A stretch of 64,000 nt of DNA from an uncultured Lachnospiraceae bacterium (GCA_910586205.1 CAJUGD010000018.1:1-64000), one strand, 5' to 3'; positions 8,844-17,799 are shown, counted from the stretch's first letter. The notes: generated by a model from the sequence alone, not told the origin. Numbers and translations are program-made.

Positions 8844-9398
8844 TTAGAGCAGATGTTCCGTTAAGATTTTTACACCCATTAAAACAAGAATCACGCCTCC
8901 TGCCAGTTCGGCCCGGGACTTGTAGCGGCAGCCGAAGACGGTTCCCACTTTTACACCGATGACAGACAGAACCAGCGTGGCAGTTCCGATAATGGACACA
9001 GCGTACAAAAGATGTACCTGCAAAAAAGCAAAGGTAACTCCTACAGCCAGAGCGTCAATACTGGTGGCAATAGCCAGGATCAGCATATCTCTCATGGCAA
9101 TGGAGGCATCACAGGATTCTTCCTCCTGGTTTAAGGATTCCCGGATCATGTTGCCTCCGATAATACCCAGCAGTATAAATGCGATCCAATGATCATAGGC
9201 TGCAATGGTATTTTGGAAATAAGCTCCCAGAAAATACCCGATAGCCGGCATCAGAGCCTGGAAGCCGCCGAAGTAAATGCCCACTGTCAAAGCATTTTTC
9301 ATGCGCATCTTCTGCATGGAAAGGCCTTTGCAGACGGATACGGCAAAGGCATCCATGGACAATCCCACAGCAAGGATGAATAATTCCGGAACTGACAT
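8844..9398 (-). CDS. mntP: Manganese efflux pump MntP
   Basis: This is a 184-residue, six-helix inner-membrane Mn(II) exporter. The two symmetric halves each carry the conserved acidic signature: GLSMDAFAVS near residue 13 and ATSIDALAVG near residue 111. Length and topology match MntP. The ribosome binding site is GGGAGGAGC. The gene lies 84 bases after the MATE gene in the same direction, with a hairpin between, so it may be co-transcribed from the promoter at 10897-10925. No yybP-ykoY manganese riboswitch is visible upstream, which leaves its metal control unexplained. Confidence 0.95.
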   Translation of the reverse strand: MSVPELFILAVGLSMDAFAVSVCKGLSMQKMRMKNALTVGIYFGGFQALMPAIGYFLGAYFQNTIAAYDHWIAFILLGIIGGNMIRESLNQEEESCDASIAMRDMLILAIATSIDALAVGVTFAFLQVHLLYAVSIIGTATLVLSVIGVKVGTVFGCRYKSRAELAGGVILVLMGVKILTEHLL

Positions 9399-9430
9399 AG
9401 AAAGCTCCTCCCAATGTGAAGTATATGTTG

Positions 9431-9458
9431 AGACGGCAGCAATTATTCGCTGCCGTTT
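9431..9458 (-). terminator. Hairpin between the MATE gene and mntP
   Basis: AGACGGCAGC pairs with GCTGCCGTTT (one G-T pair) around an eight-base loop. There is no clear T-run on the minus strand, so it may attenuate rather than stop transcription into mntP. Confidence 0.45.
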
Positions 9459-9482
9459 AAGACTGCATGGGCGGCCGCTTGT

Positions 9483-10850
9483 TTATTGCAGATTCCGGAT
9501 TTTGTTGTCATAGATCCGTTTAAACAGGATCGTGCTCAGAACTACGGAAATGATCTCTGCTAAGGGGAAGGAATACCATACCGCATGAAGTCCCCAAACC
9601 TCGGCAAAGATCCAGGCAGCAGGAAGAATGCATAATAACTGTCTGGCCACAGAGGTGATCAGGCTGTACATGCCGTTTCCCAGGGCCTGAAATACAGAGC
9701 CCACGATGATGCAGTAGCCGGCAAAGAGAAAGCTTAAGCTGATGAGCCGCAGGGCAGGTACGCCGATCTCAAGCATATGGTCAGAGGCGTCAAACAAAAG
9801 CAGCAGCTGGGCGGGAAAGAGCTGGAAAGCGGCAAGACCCAGCAGCATTATACTTACTGCAATGATAATGCTCATACGTGCCGTATCCATAATTCTCTTT
9901 CGGTTTCTTGCTCCATAGTTGTATGCAATAATAGGAATCATGCCGTTGTTAAGGCCAAATACAGGCATGAAAACAAAGCTTTGAAGCTTAAAGTATACAC
10001 CGAATACCGTGACAGCCGTGGAGGAAAAGACACCCAGGATTTTGTTCATGCCATAAGTCATCACAGAGGAGATGGACTGCATGACAATGGAGGGAAGGCC
10101 CACGGCATAAATGATGGTGATAATCCGCTTGTCTGGAGAAAAGCCTTTCATGCGTATGCTCACATCCGGGTTCCAGCGCAGGTTGCAGAACAGGGAAATG
10201 AACATGGCAAGAAACTGGCCGGTCACTGTGGCAATGGCAGCGCCGCGGATGCCAAGAGCCGGAAAGCCTGCCAGTCCGAAGATCATGATGGGATCCAGAA
10301 TAATATTGGTAATGGCTCCCAGTCCCTGAGAAAACATATTGTAAATAGTCCGCCCGGTGGACTGCATGATTCTTTCCAGCATCATTTCCATATAAAAGCC
10401 TACGGAAAAGATCAGACAGATCTGCAGGTATTGAATACCATATTCAATGATCTCAGGATCATCGGTCTGACTGGCAAAGTAAAGGCGTGAGGCAAATATG
10501 CCGAACAGGGCAAAGGCCAGAGCTCCTAAGACGGCAAGAAAAATACCGTTCTGCGCTGCTTTTTGTGCCTGTTTGGGATTCTGCTCGCCTAAAGAGCGGG
10601 AGAGCAGTGCATTGACTCCCACGCAGGTACCGGAGGAGACGGCGATCATCAGGCTCTGGATTGGGAATGCCATGGAAATGGCAGCCAGAGCCGCTTCGTT
10701 AATCCGCGACACAAAGATGCTGTCAATAATATTGTACATGGCCTGCACCAGCATGGAAATAATCATGGGTAGGGACATGGAGATGAGCAGACGGTTCACA
10801 GGCATGGTTCCCATCCGGTTTTGTTCGGGTTTGGCAGATGACTGAGGCAT
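9483..10850 (-). CDS. MATE family efflux transporter
   Basis: This is a 455-residue multidrug and toxic compound extrusion transporter with 12 predicted helices. The N-terminal MATE signature is present (RLLISMSLPMIISMLVQAMY, IDSIFVSRINEAALAAIS). Helix 7, which starts the second half, includes YAVGLPSIVMQSISSVMTYG. Such proteins export cationic drugs or metabolites using Na+ or H+. The frame is open upstream to 10934, but the ATG at 10850 follows AAAGGAGC at ideal spacing and fits the family start. The palindrome in the promoter suggests drug- or signal-responsive repression, but no regulator gene is adjacent. Confidence 0.92.
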   Translation of the reverse strand: MPQSSAKPEQNRMGTMPVNRLLISMSLPMIISMLVQAMYNIIDSIFVSRINEAALAAISMAFPIQSLMIAVSSGTCVGVNALLSRSLGEQNPKQAQKAAQNGIFLAVLGALAFALFGIFASRLYFASQTDDPEIIEYGIQYLQICLIFSVGFYMEMMLERIMQSTGRTIYNMFSQGLGAITNIILDPIMIFGLAGFPALGIRGAAIATVTGQFLAMFISLFCNLRWNPDVSIRMKGFSPDKRIITIIYAVGLPSIVMQSISSVMTYGMNKILGVFSSTAVTVFGVYFKLQSFVFMPVFGLNNGMIPIIAYNYGARNRKRIMDTARMSIIIAVSIMLLGLAAFQLFPAQLLLLFDASDHMLEIGVPALRLISLSFLFAGYCIIVGSVFQALGNGMYSLITSVARQLLCILPAAWIFAEVWGLHAVWYSFPLAEIISVVLSTILFKRIYDNKIRNLQ

Positions 10851-10896
10851 AAAATGCTCCTTTCCTGTTAGTATTTTATCTGTTAGCGTGCTGACT

Positions 10897-10925
10897 ATTT
10901 TACTATTTTTGACAATAATTGTCAA
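10897..10925 (-). promoter_or_regulatory. Sigma-A promoter with palindromic operator for the MATE gene
   Basis: On the minus strand TTGACA (10925-10920) and TAAAAT (10902-10897) are 17 bases apart. The -35 box is the first half of a perfect 17-bp palindrome, TTGACAATTATTGTCAA, at 10909-10925. A dimeric repressor of MarR or TetR type bound there would block RNA polymerase (inference). Confidence 0.8.
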
Positions 10926-11080
10926 CTGCTGCAAACATCATTCCTTTTTACGCGGAGGCTCACGGATCGTTTTTTGGTTATGGTAAAAAACTGAATTGCA
11001 ATACTGCTTAATAACAACAAATCGGAAGAAGTACACGAGTGGGAACAGTGGGAAAGGATAAGATTTGTGAAAAGTGGGTA

Positions 11081-11109
11081 TTGCAATTAAAAATTGGTTG
11101 TGCTAATAT
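11081..11109 (+). promoter_or_regulatory. Sigma-A promoter of the aspS2-gatCAB operon
   Basis: TTGCAA (11081-11086) and TAATAT (11104-11109) are spaced by 17 bases. The -10 box is preceded by TGC (extended -10). Transcription would begin near 11116, at the base of the T-box leader. The stretch 10926-11080 shows no other signal. Confidence 0.7.
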
Positions 11110-11116
11110 AATACCA

Positions 11117-11440
11117 ATTTAGTGCGGCAAAGCATGAAAAAGGCTGAGAAGGAGACTCTTGCCGTGGGACTTCGACAGGAAGATGGCGTCACCGACTGAG
11201 AGCGCCGTCAGGTTGGACCAGGCAGCCAGGGAACACTCCGGAGCCGGTATTCTGAACCGGAAAACCGTTGCAGGAAGGTCTTTAGTAGGGATACCCGGAT
11301 GGCACCCGTTATGTGCCGAGAGTGGAGCGCTGGTTCTTTGCAGGGGCCAGCCTCAATGCGGGTGGTACCGCGGAGCATGATTCGATCAAGGAGAATGTCC
11401 CGTCCCGGAATATGTAACAGTATTCCGGGGCGGTTTTTTA
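11117..11440 (+). promoter_or_regulatory. T-box riboswitch leader, Asn/Glu-type specifier GAAC
   Basis: The antiterminator core GCGGGTGGTACCGCGGAGC at about 11358-11376 is the T-box consensus. It binds the free CCA end of an uncharged tRNA. The basal part of stem I can be drawn as GGCT/AGCC with GGAG/CTCC, which places the specifier region at GGGAACACTCC (11229-11239). There the triplets GAA (Glu) and AAC (Asn) overlap by two bases, and the next base is A as usual. Uncharged tRNA-Asn (or tRNA-Glu) would favour read-through into aspS2-gatCAB, the enzymes that make Asn-tRNA and Gln-tRNA. The T-box call is firm. The specifier position is my folding by eye. Confidence 0.9.
11400..11439 (+). terminator. 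T-box terminator hairpin
   Basis: CCGTCCCGGAATA (11400-11412) pairs with TATTCCGGGGCGG (11421-11433) over 13 pairs with one G-T, then six T. It competes with the antiterminator at 11358-11376. Between it and the aspS2 start, 150 bases hold no further signal apart from the ribosome binding site. Confidence 0.9.
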
Positions 11441-11591
11441 TTTCTGCAAGCAATGAGCCAGGTGCTGTGTCTGCGGCGGAGTATATGGCAGAGAGATTTT
11501 AGGAGAAACAGGCAGAATGCTTGTTTTTCCTGACAGATGATTTGTACCGGGCCGGAATCATAACCATTACATTTTAGGTAAGGAGAGAGCC

Positions 11592-12923
11592 ATGGAATTT
11601 CTGACAGGAGTAAAGGAAAAGGAAACGAAAGGAATAAGGGAACTTCTTGAGGGGGATTATGAGGGAAAGAGTGTTAAAATCAATGGGGCTGTTCACAGTA
11701 TCCGGGATATGGGGGATGTGGCGTTTGTGATTCTGCGCAAGTCCGAGGGCCTGGTCCAGTGTGTATATGAGGAGGGGAGCAGCGGCTTTTCCATAAGAAG
11801 CTTAAAAGAGGAGTCGGCTGTGGAGGTTACAGGCGTAGTGGCAAAGGAAAAGCGGGCACCCTGGGGATTTGAGATTCGCCTGCAGGAAATCCGGGTCTTG
11901 TCAGAGCCTGCCCAGGTTCTGCCTCTTGCCGTCAATAAGTGGAAAATGAATACCTCTCTGGAGACAAAGCTGGCATTGCGTCCGGTTTCTCTCAGAAATG
12001 TGCGGGAGCGGGCAAAGTTTAAGCTTCAGGAGGGAATCGTCAGAGGGTTTCGGGAATTTTTGTTTAGCCAGGGTTTTACGGAAATCAGAACGCCTAAGAT
12101 CGTATCACGGGGTGCTGAGGGCGGGGCCAATGTATTTAAGCTGAACTATTTTAATAAGAAGGCAGAGCTGGGACAGAGTCCGCAGTTTTATAAGCAGACT
12201 ATGGTAGGGGTGTATGACCGGGTATTTGAGGCAGCGCCGGTGTTCCGGGCAGAAAAGCACAATACGACCCGCCATTTAAACGAATATATCAGCCTGGATT
12301 TTGAGATGGGGTACATTGACGGTTTTGAGGATGTGATGGCCATGGAGACGGGATTTCTTCAGTATACCATGGAGCTTTTGAATCGGGATTATAAGAGGGA
12401 GCTGGAAATATTGGAGGTAAAGCTTCCAAAGCCGGAAAGGATTCCCCAAGTACGTTTTGACAGGGCCAAAGAGCTGGTGTCTGAGAAATATAACAGGAAA
12501 ATCCGCAATCCCTTTGACCTGGAGCCGGAGGAGGAGGCTTTAATCGGCCGGTATTTTCAGGAGGAATATGACAGTGATTTTGTGTTTGTCACTCATTACC
12601 CTTCCAAAAAACGGCCATTTTATGCTATGGACGACCCGGAGGATAACCGGTTCACCTTAAGCTTTGATTTGCTTTACAAAGGGCTTGAGATTACTACCGG
12701 AGGGCAGAGGATTCATGAATATGAGATGATTTTGGAAAAAATGGCCAGAAGGAATATGGATCCAGAGGAGATTCGGGATTATCTGATGATCTTTCAGTAT
12801 GGGATGCCGCCTCATGGGGGGCTGGGAATCGGCTTGGAAAGGCTGACCATGAAGCTTTTGGATGAGCAGAACGTGCGGGAGACCACTCTGTTTCCAAGAG
12901 ATGTGACCAGGCTGGAGCCTTAG
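11592..12923 (+). CDS. aspS: Aspartate--tRNA(Asn/Asp) ligase, archaeal-type (AspS2)
   Basis: This class II aminoacyl-tRNA synthetase has 443 residues. An N-terminal OB-fold anticodon-binding domain spans residues 1-105. The catalytic core follows, with motif 2 FRAEKHNTTRH, the substrate loop GQSPQFYKQ, and motif 3 GLGIGLERL. The short length, without the bacterial GAD insertion, marks the archaeal/eukaryal type that in Clostridia is usually non-discriminating and charges Asp onto tRNA-Asn. Clustering with gatCAB fits exactly: GatCAB then amidates Asp-tRNA-Asn. An AsnS assignment is less likely because of this context and the core sequence. The ribosome binding site is AAGGAGAG. It is the first gene of the T-box operon. 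Confidence 0.88.
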   Translation: MEFLTGVKEKETKGIRELLEGDYEGKSVKINGAVHSIRDMGDVAFVILRKSEGLVQCVYEEGSSGFSIRSLKEESAVEVTGVVAKEKRAPWGFEIRLQEIRVLSEPAQVLPLAVNKWKMNTSLETKLALRPVSLRNVRERAKFKLQEGIVRGFREFLFSQGFTEIRTPKIVSRGAEGGANVFKLNYFNKKAELGQSPQFYKQTMVGVYDRVFEAAPVFRAEKHNTTRHLNEYISLDFEMGYIDGFEDVMAMETGFLQYTMELLNRDYKRELEILEVKLPKPERIPQVRFDRAKELVSEKYNRKIRNPFDLEPEEEALIGRYFQEEYDSDFVFVTHYPSKKRPFYAMDDPEDNRFTLSFDLLYKGLEITTGGQRIHEYEMILEKMARRNMDPEEIRDYLMIFQYGMPPHGGLGIGLERLTMKLLDEQNVRETTLFPRDVTRLEP

Positions 12924-12960
12924 AGCGTGTATCTGGCGGGAATGAAGGGAGAATAAACAG

Positions 12961-13254
12961 ATGGCAAATACAATCAGCAGCGAGACAATGGATTATGTAG
13001 GGATTTTGGCGAAGCTGGAGCTTTCCTTAGAGGAAAAGGAAGCAGCCAGAAAAGATATGGAGAGAATGCTGGATTATATTGATCAGTTAAATGAGCTGGA
13101 TACCAGCCAGACAGAGCCATTATCCCATGTATTTCCCGTGAACAATGTGTTCCGGGAAGATGTGGTGACCAATGGGGATGAGAGGGAGAAAATTCTGAAA
13201 AATGCGCCGGAACAGAAGGACGGAGCATTTAAGGTTCCGAAGACCGTAGAGTAG
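12961..13254 (+). CDS. gatC: Asp-tRNA(Asn)/Glu-tRNA(Gln) amidotransferase subunit C
   Basis: This is a 97-residue GatC subunit. It wraps around GatA and GatB and stabilises the amidotransferase. The family pattern YVGILAKLELSLEEKE near the N-terminus and the RMLDYIDQLNELDTS segment are present, with the later LSHVFPVNNVFREDV stretch that contacts GatA. It lies 37 bases after aspS2 and 36 bases before gatA in the same operon. Confidence 0.95.
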   Translation: MANTISSETMDYVGILAKLELSLEEKEAARKDMERMLDYIDQLNELDTSQTEPLSHVFPVNNVFREDVVTNGDEREKILKNAPEQKDGAFKVPKTVE

Positions 13255-13290
13255 GGAGTATGGAAAGACGGCTGGGAGAAAGGAGCGGAT

Positions 13291-14949
13291 ATGAAACGGA
13301 TTCTTGAGCTGACTGCCCTGGAGCTGGGCAGAAGAATAAAGAAAAAAGAGATTGGAGTGGCAGAGGCTGCGGGGGCGGCGCTGGCACAGATGCGTGTGCT
13401 GGAACCAGAGCTGAACTGTTATGTGACAGTAGATGAAAGGATGGTATTAGACCAGGCGCAGAAGGTTCAGCAGAAAATTGATAAGGGGGAGTTAACCGGG
13501 CCGCTGGCCGGGGTTCCGGCAGCCATCAAGGATAATCTTTGTGTGGAAGGGCTGCCTGCCACCTGCAGTTCCCGGATTCTTGGGAAGTTTGTGCCTTCCT
13601 ACACGGCAGAGGCTGTTGTAAGGCTTCTAAATGGAGGCGCCGTGATTTTGGGAAAAACTAATATGGATGAGTTTGCCATGGGAAGTACCACAGAAACCTC
13701 CGCCTTTGGAGCAACCAGGAATCCTTGGAATCCGGATCATGTGCCTGGGGGATCATCCGGAGGATCCTGCGGAGCTGTGGCGGCCAATGAATGTTTTTAT
13801 GCATTGGGGTCAGACACAGGAGGATCCATTCGTCAGCCCAGCTCGTTCTGCGGGGTGACCGGGATCAAGCCTACTTATGGAACCGTGTCCCGTTATGGGC
13901 TGATTGCCTATGGATCTTCTTTGGATCAGATTGGCCCTGTGGGCAAAAACGTAGAGGATTGTGCGGCGGTTTTGGAAATGATATCTTCCTATGATAGTAA
14001 GGACAGCACTTCTATCTGCAGAAAAGACTATGATTTTACTTCTGCGCTGGTGGATGATGTGAGGGGAATGAGAATCGGGATCCCCAAGGATTATATGGGA
14101 ACGGGATTGGACGGACAGGTGAAGGAAGCGGTCTTAAAGGCAGCAGAGGTTCTGGAGAAAAAGGGAGCCATAGTGGAGGAATTTGATTTAAGCCTGACAG
14201 AGTATGGGATTCCGGCTTATTATGTGATTGCCTCCGCAGAAGCAAGCTCCAATCTTTCCCGTTTTGACGGGGTTAAGTATGGATTTCGGGCAAAGGAGTA
14301 TGAAGGGCTTCACAATATGTATAAAAAGAGCCGCTCAGAAGGCTTTGGAGCGGAGGTGAAAAGGCGAATTATGCTGGGCTCCTTTGTGCTCAGCAGCGGA
14401 TATTATGATGCTTATTATCTGAAGGCTCTAAAGACCAAAGCTCTTATTAAACAGGCTTTTGACCAGGCATTTGAGCGTTACGATGTGATTTTGGGACCCA
14501 CGGCGCCTTCCACGGCGCCAAGGCTGGGGCAATCTTTATGTGATCCTTTGAAAATGTACTTGGGAGATATTTATACCGTCTCAGTGAACCTGGCCGGGCT
14601 TCCGGCAATGAGCGTGCCCTGCGGCCAGGACTCTCAGGGGCTTCCCATTGGGGTGCAGTTTATTGGGAACTGCTTTCACGAGAAAGATATAATTCGTGCA
14701 GGCTATGCCTATGAGTGCAGCCGGAGCTACGAGACTCCGGAGCTGGCAGTGCGGGGAGCAGAGCAGGCTGAGATCATATATGATGAAATCGTGCAGCAGG
14801 GGCATCTGACAGAGGAAAACGGACCGGCAAAGGAACCAAAAGAAACGGGAAGCATGAAAGAAGCCGTATATGCGGCGGCAAAGAGAGGGGCAGGAATCAG
14901 GTTGGCAGCGTTTGAGAAGGCAGGGGAACAGGAGGTGCGGCATGAGTAA
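13291..14949 (+). CDS. gatA: Asp-tRNA(Asn)/Glu-tRNA(Gln) amidotransferase subunit A
   Basis: GatA is the amidase that releases ammonia from glutamine for the GatB kinase/transferase site. The Ser-cisSer-Lys triad is visible as Lys80 (AAIKDNL), Ser155 (GGSSGGS) and Ser179 (GSDTGGSIRQ). The protein has 552 residues against about 485-490 usual. The extra roughly 60 residues follow the normal C-terminus (after about YDEIVQQ) and are charged and Ala/Lys/Glu-rich. The end of this extension overlaps the gatB start by 8 bases. The extension has no recognised domain. The ribosome binding site is AAAGGAG. Confidence 0.95.
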   Translation: MKRILELTALELGRRIKKKEIGVAEAAGAALAQMRVLEPELNCYVTVDERMVLDQAQKVQQKIDKGELTGPLAGVPAAIKDNLCVEGLPATCSSRILGKFVPSYTAEAVVRLLNGGAVILGKTNMDEFAMGSTTETSAFGATRNPWNPDHVPGGSSGGSCGAVAANECFYALGSDTGGSIRQPSSFCGVTGIKPTYGTVSRYGLIAYGSSLDQIGPVGKNVEDCAAVLEMISSYDSKDSTSICRKDYDFTSALVDDVRGMRIGIPKDYMGTGLDGQVKEAVLKAAEVLEKKGAIVEEFDLSLTEYGIPAYYVIASAEASSNLSRFDGVKYGFRAKEYEGLHNMYKKSRSEGFGAEVKRRIMLGSFVLSSGYYDAYYLKALKTKALIKQAFDQAFERYDVILGPTAPSTAPRLGQSLCDPLKMYLGDIYTVSVNLAGLPAMSVPCGQDSQGLPIGVQFIGNCFHEKDIIRAGYAYECSRSYETPELAVRGAEQAEIIYDEIVQQGHLTEENGPAKEPKETGSMKEAVYAAAKRGAGIRLAAFEKAGEQEVRHE

Positions 14950-16390
14950 ACAATATGAGACGGTAATCGGCCTGGAAGTTCATGTGGAGCTTGCCACCAA
15001 GACCAAAATCTTCTGCGGCTGCTCTACGGAATTTGGAGGTGCGCCTAACAGTCATACATGTCCGGTCTGCACCGGGATGCCGGGAGCTTTGCCGGTGTTA
15101 AACAGGCAGGTGGTGGAATATGCCTTGGCTGTAGGGCTGGCTGCTAACTGCAGCATTAACCAGTATTGCAAATTTGACCGGAAGAATTATTTTTATCCAG
15201 ATAATCCTCAGAACTATCAGATATCTCAGCTTTATCTGCCCATTTGCCATGACGGGTGGGTGGAGATTGAGACTAAGGCAGGGAAAAAGAGGGTGGGTAT
15301 TCACGAGATCCACATGGAGGAGGATGCAGGAAAGCTGATTCATGATGAATGGGAGGATTGTTCCCTGGTGGATTATAACCGGAGCGGAGTTCCTCTGATT
15401 GAGATTGTGTCAGAACCGGACATGCGCAGTGGAGATGAAGTGATTGCTTATTTGGAAAAGCTTCGGATGATCATCCAGTACTTGGGGGCTTCGGACTGTA
15501 AACTGCAGGAGGGTTCCATGCGGGCGGATGTGAATCTGTCTGTCAGAGAAGCCGGCACAAGAGAGCTGGGAACCCGCACGGAGATGAAGAACTTAAACTC
15601 TTTTAAGGCCATAGCAAGGGCCATTGAGGGGGAGAGAAACCGGCAGATCGAGCTTTTGGAGGATGGGAAGGAGATCATCCAGGAGACGAGGAGATGGGAT
15701 GACAACAAGGAATCTTCCTATGCCATGCGCTCTAAGGAGGATGCTCAGGATTATCGGTATTTCCCGGATCCGGATCTGACGCCGATTATTATCAGCGACG
15801 AGTGGATTGCCAGGATAAAGGCGCAGCAGCCGGAACTTCAGACGGAAAAGATGGAGCGTTATCAGAGAGAGTATCAGCTTCCAGAGTATGACGCCGGGAT
15901 TTTGACGGCTTCTAAACATCTGGCAGATCTGTTTGAGGAGACGGTAAAGCTGTGCGGAAAGCCAAAGGAGGTATCCAACTGGCTGATGACCGATGCCATG
16001 CGTCTGCTGAAGGAGCATGAACAGGAGCCGCAGGAGCTTTCCTTCAGCCCGGGAAATCTGGCAAAACTGATTGGGCTCTTGGAGGAAAATGTGATCAACA
16101 GGACAGTGGCCCGGAGTGTCTTTGAGATGATATTTGCAGAAAACGTGGATCCGGAGCAGTATGTGGAGGAAAAGGGGCTGAAGGTAGTCAGTGATGAAGG
16201 CGCTCTTAGAAAGGTGATTCAGGAGATCCTTGAGAAGAATCCTCAGTCTGCGGCGGATTATAAGGCGGGAAAGCAAAAGGCCATGGGGTTTGTGGTAGGG
16301 CAGACCATGCGGGCTATGAAGGGGAAGGCGGATCCGGCGGTGGTGAACCAGTTGGTAAAGGAGATTTTGGAAGAATTGATTGTAAATTAA
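14942..16390 (+). CDS. gatB: Asp-tRNA(Asn)/Glu-tRNA(Gln) amidotransferase subunit B
   Basis: GatB phosphorylates the Asp or Glu on mischarged tRNA and transfers ammonia delivered from GatA. The N-terminal catalytic signature GLEVHVELATKTKIFCGC is followed by the zinc-type cysteines of TCPVCTGMPG. The C-terminal GatB/YqeY tRNA-binding helical domain covers about residues 335-482. I use the ATG at 14942 because GGAGGTGCGGC precedes it and all GatB proteins start just before this motif, although the frame is open 72 bases upstream. Length 482 is typical. It is the last gene of the T-box operon. Confidence 0.96.
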   Translation: MSKQYETVIGLEVHVELATKTKIFCGCSTEFGGAPNSHTCPVCTGMPGALPVLNRQVVEYALAVGLAANCSINQYCKFDRKNYFYPDNPQNYQISQLYLPICHDGWVEIETKAGKKRVGIHEIHMEEDAGKLIHDEWEDCSLVDYNRSGVPLIEIVSEPDMRSGDEVIAYLEKLRMIIQYLGASDCKLQEGSMRADVNLSVREAGTRELGTRTEMKNLNSFKAIARAIEGERNRQIELLEDGKEIIQETRRWDDNKESSYAMRSKEDAQDYRYFPDPDLTPIIISDEWIARIKAQQPELQTEKMERYQREYQLPEYDAGILTASKHLADLFEETVKLCGKPKEVSNWLMTDAMRLLKEHEQEPQELSFSPGNLAKLIGLLEENVINRTVARSVFEMIFAENVDPEQYVEEKGLKVVSDEGALRKVIQEILEKNPQSAADYKAGKQKAMGFVVGQTMRAMKGKADPAVVNQLVKEILEELIVN

Positions 16391-16494
16391 AGGTTTTTCG
16401 TGTAGAATGATAAGAAACCTAAAAATAATAAAATTGGACGCAGGCAAAGGGATAGGACGACAGACAAATATCCCGGAATAAGGAGGAAATGAAT

Positions 16495-17799
16495 ATGCAG
16501 TCATATGCACAGATGAGCAATGAGGAATTGCTTGCATTGAGAAAACAGCTTTCTGTCCGGTACAGGGATTTTCAGGGTAAGGATCTGCGGCTGGATATGT
16601 CCCGGGGAAAGCCAAGTGTGGATCAGCTTGACCTTTCCATGGGAATGATGGACGTACTAGGCAGTGAGGATGATCTGACTTGTGACGATGGCACGGACTG
16701 CCGGAATTATGGGGTTCTGACCGGAATCGGGGAGGCCAAGGAGCTTTTGGGGGATATGATGGAGGTGTCTCCGGATAATATCATTATTTACGGAAACTCC
16801 AGCCTGAATGTGATGTTTGACACGGTTTCCCGTTCCATGACTCACGGGGTTATGGGGAATACTCCCTGGTGCAAACTGGATAAGGTAAAATTTTTGTGTC
16901 CGGTACCCGGGTATGACCGTCACTTTGCTATCACAGAGTATTTTGGGATTGAGATGATCAATGTGCCGCTGACCGGCGAGGGGCCGGACATGGATCTGGT
17001 GGAGAAGCTGGTAAGTGAAGATGAGAGCATTAAGGGGATCTGGTGTGTTCCCAAATATTCTAATCCTACCGGAAACAGCTATTCCGATGTGACGGTCCGG
17101 CGTTTTGCCCGGTTAAAGCCGGCTGCTCCTGATTTCAGGATTTATTGGGACAATGCATATGGGATTCATCACCTGTATGATTATGACCAGGATCATTTGA
17201 TTGAGATTCTCGCAGAGTGTAAGAGGGCAGGAAATCCGGATTTGGTGTATAAGTTTTCCTCTACATCAAAAATCAGCTTTCCGGGCTCTGGCATTGCGGC
17301 CATTGCCACTTCCCGCAATAACCTGGAGGATATTGAGAAACAGCTTAAGTTCCAGACCATTGGCCATGATAAGGTGAATCAGCTCCGCCATGTAAGGTTT
17401 TTCGGAGGGATCCATGGGATGGTAGAGCACATGCGGCTTCATGCGGATATTATGCGTCCAAAGTTTGAGGCAGTGACCAGCACTTTGGAGAGGGAGCTGG
17501 CCGGGCTGGAGATCGGTTCGTGGACCAGTCCCAAGGGGGGATATTTTATTTCTTTTGATTCTCTGGATGGCTGTGCGAAGGAGATTGTGGCGCGATGCAA
17601 AAAAGCCGGTCTGATTATGACAGGGGCAGGGGCCACGTATCCTTACGGGAAGGATCCGCGGGACAGGAATATCCGTATTGCTCCGTCTTATCCTCCGCTT
17701 GAGGATCTGATCCTTGCCATGGAGCTGTTTGCCCTCTGTGTAAAGATTGTCAGCATCAATAAGATTCTGGCAGACAGGAAAGCAAACGGAGATGCCTGA
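16495..17799 (+). CDS. Aspartate aminotransferase-like PLP enzyme (MocR-type class I)
   Basis: This fold-type I pyridoxal-phosphate aminotransferase belongs to the Aminotran_MocR subgroup described from Corynebacterium glutamicum AspT. The PLP lysine is near residue 259 in STSKISFPGSG. The cofactor-binding YGNSSLNVMFD segment and the substrate-side motif PKYSNPTGN are present, with Arg in RNIRIAPSYPP near the end. It probably interconverts aspartate and oxaloacetate, which would supply substrate to the preceding Asp/Asn charging operon (inference from position). ATG at 16489 is too close to the AAGGAGG site; ATG at 16495 is eight bases from it and is preferred. Confidence 0.88.
   Translation: MQSYAQMSNEELLALRKQLSVRYRDFQGKDLRLDMSRGKPSVDQLDLSMGMMDVLGSEDDLTCDDGTDCRNYGVLTGIGEAKELLGDMMEVSPDNIIIYGNSSLNVMFDTVSRSMTHGVMGNTPWCKLDKVKFLCPVPGYDRHFAITEYFGIEMINVPLTGEGPDMDLVEKLVSEDESIKGIWCVPKYSNPTGNSYSDVTVRRFARLKPAAPDFRIYWDNAYGIHHLYDYDQDHLIEILAECKRAGNPDLVYKFSSTSKISFPGSGIAAIATSRNNLEDIEKQLKFQTIGHDKVNQLRHVRFFGGIHGMVEHMRLHADIMRPKFEAVTSTLERELAGLEIGSWTSPKGGYFISFDSLDGCAKEIVARCKKAGLIMTGAGATYPYGKDPRDRNIRIAPSYPPLEDLILAMELFALCVKIVSINKILADRKANGDA

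Noticed and set aside
9399..9482. A yybP-ykoY manganese riboswitch before mntP
   Set aside because: The gap is only 84 bases with one simple hairpin and lacks the paired loops of that RNA.
9777..10490. Plus-strand open frame of 237 residues opposite the MATE gene
   Set aside because: Product is His/Lys/Asn-rich with no family pattern and lies wholly inside a clear transporter gene.
15593..16615. Minus-strand open frame of 340 residues opposite gatB
   Set aside because: It covers the essential gatB gene and part of the next, has no ribosome binding site, and reads as Leu/Ile/His/Pro-rich nonsense.
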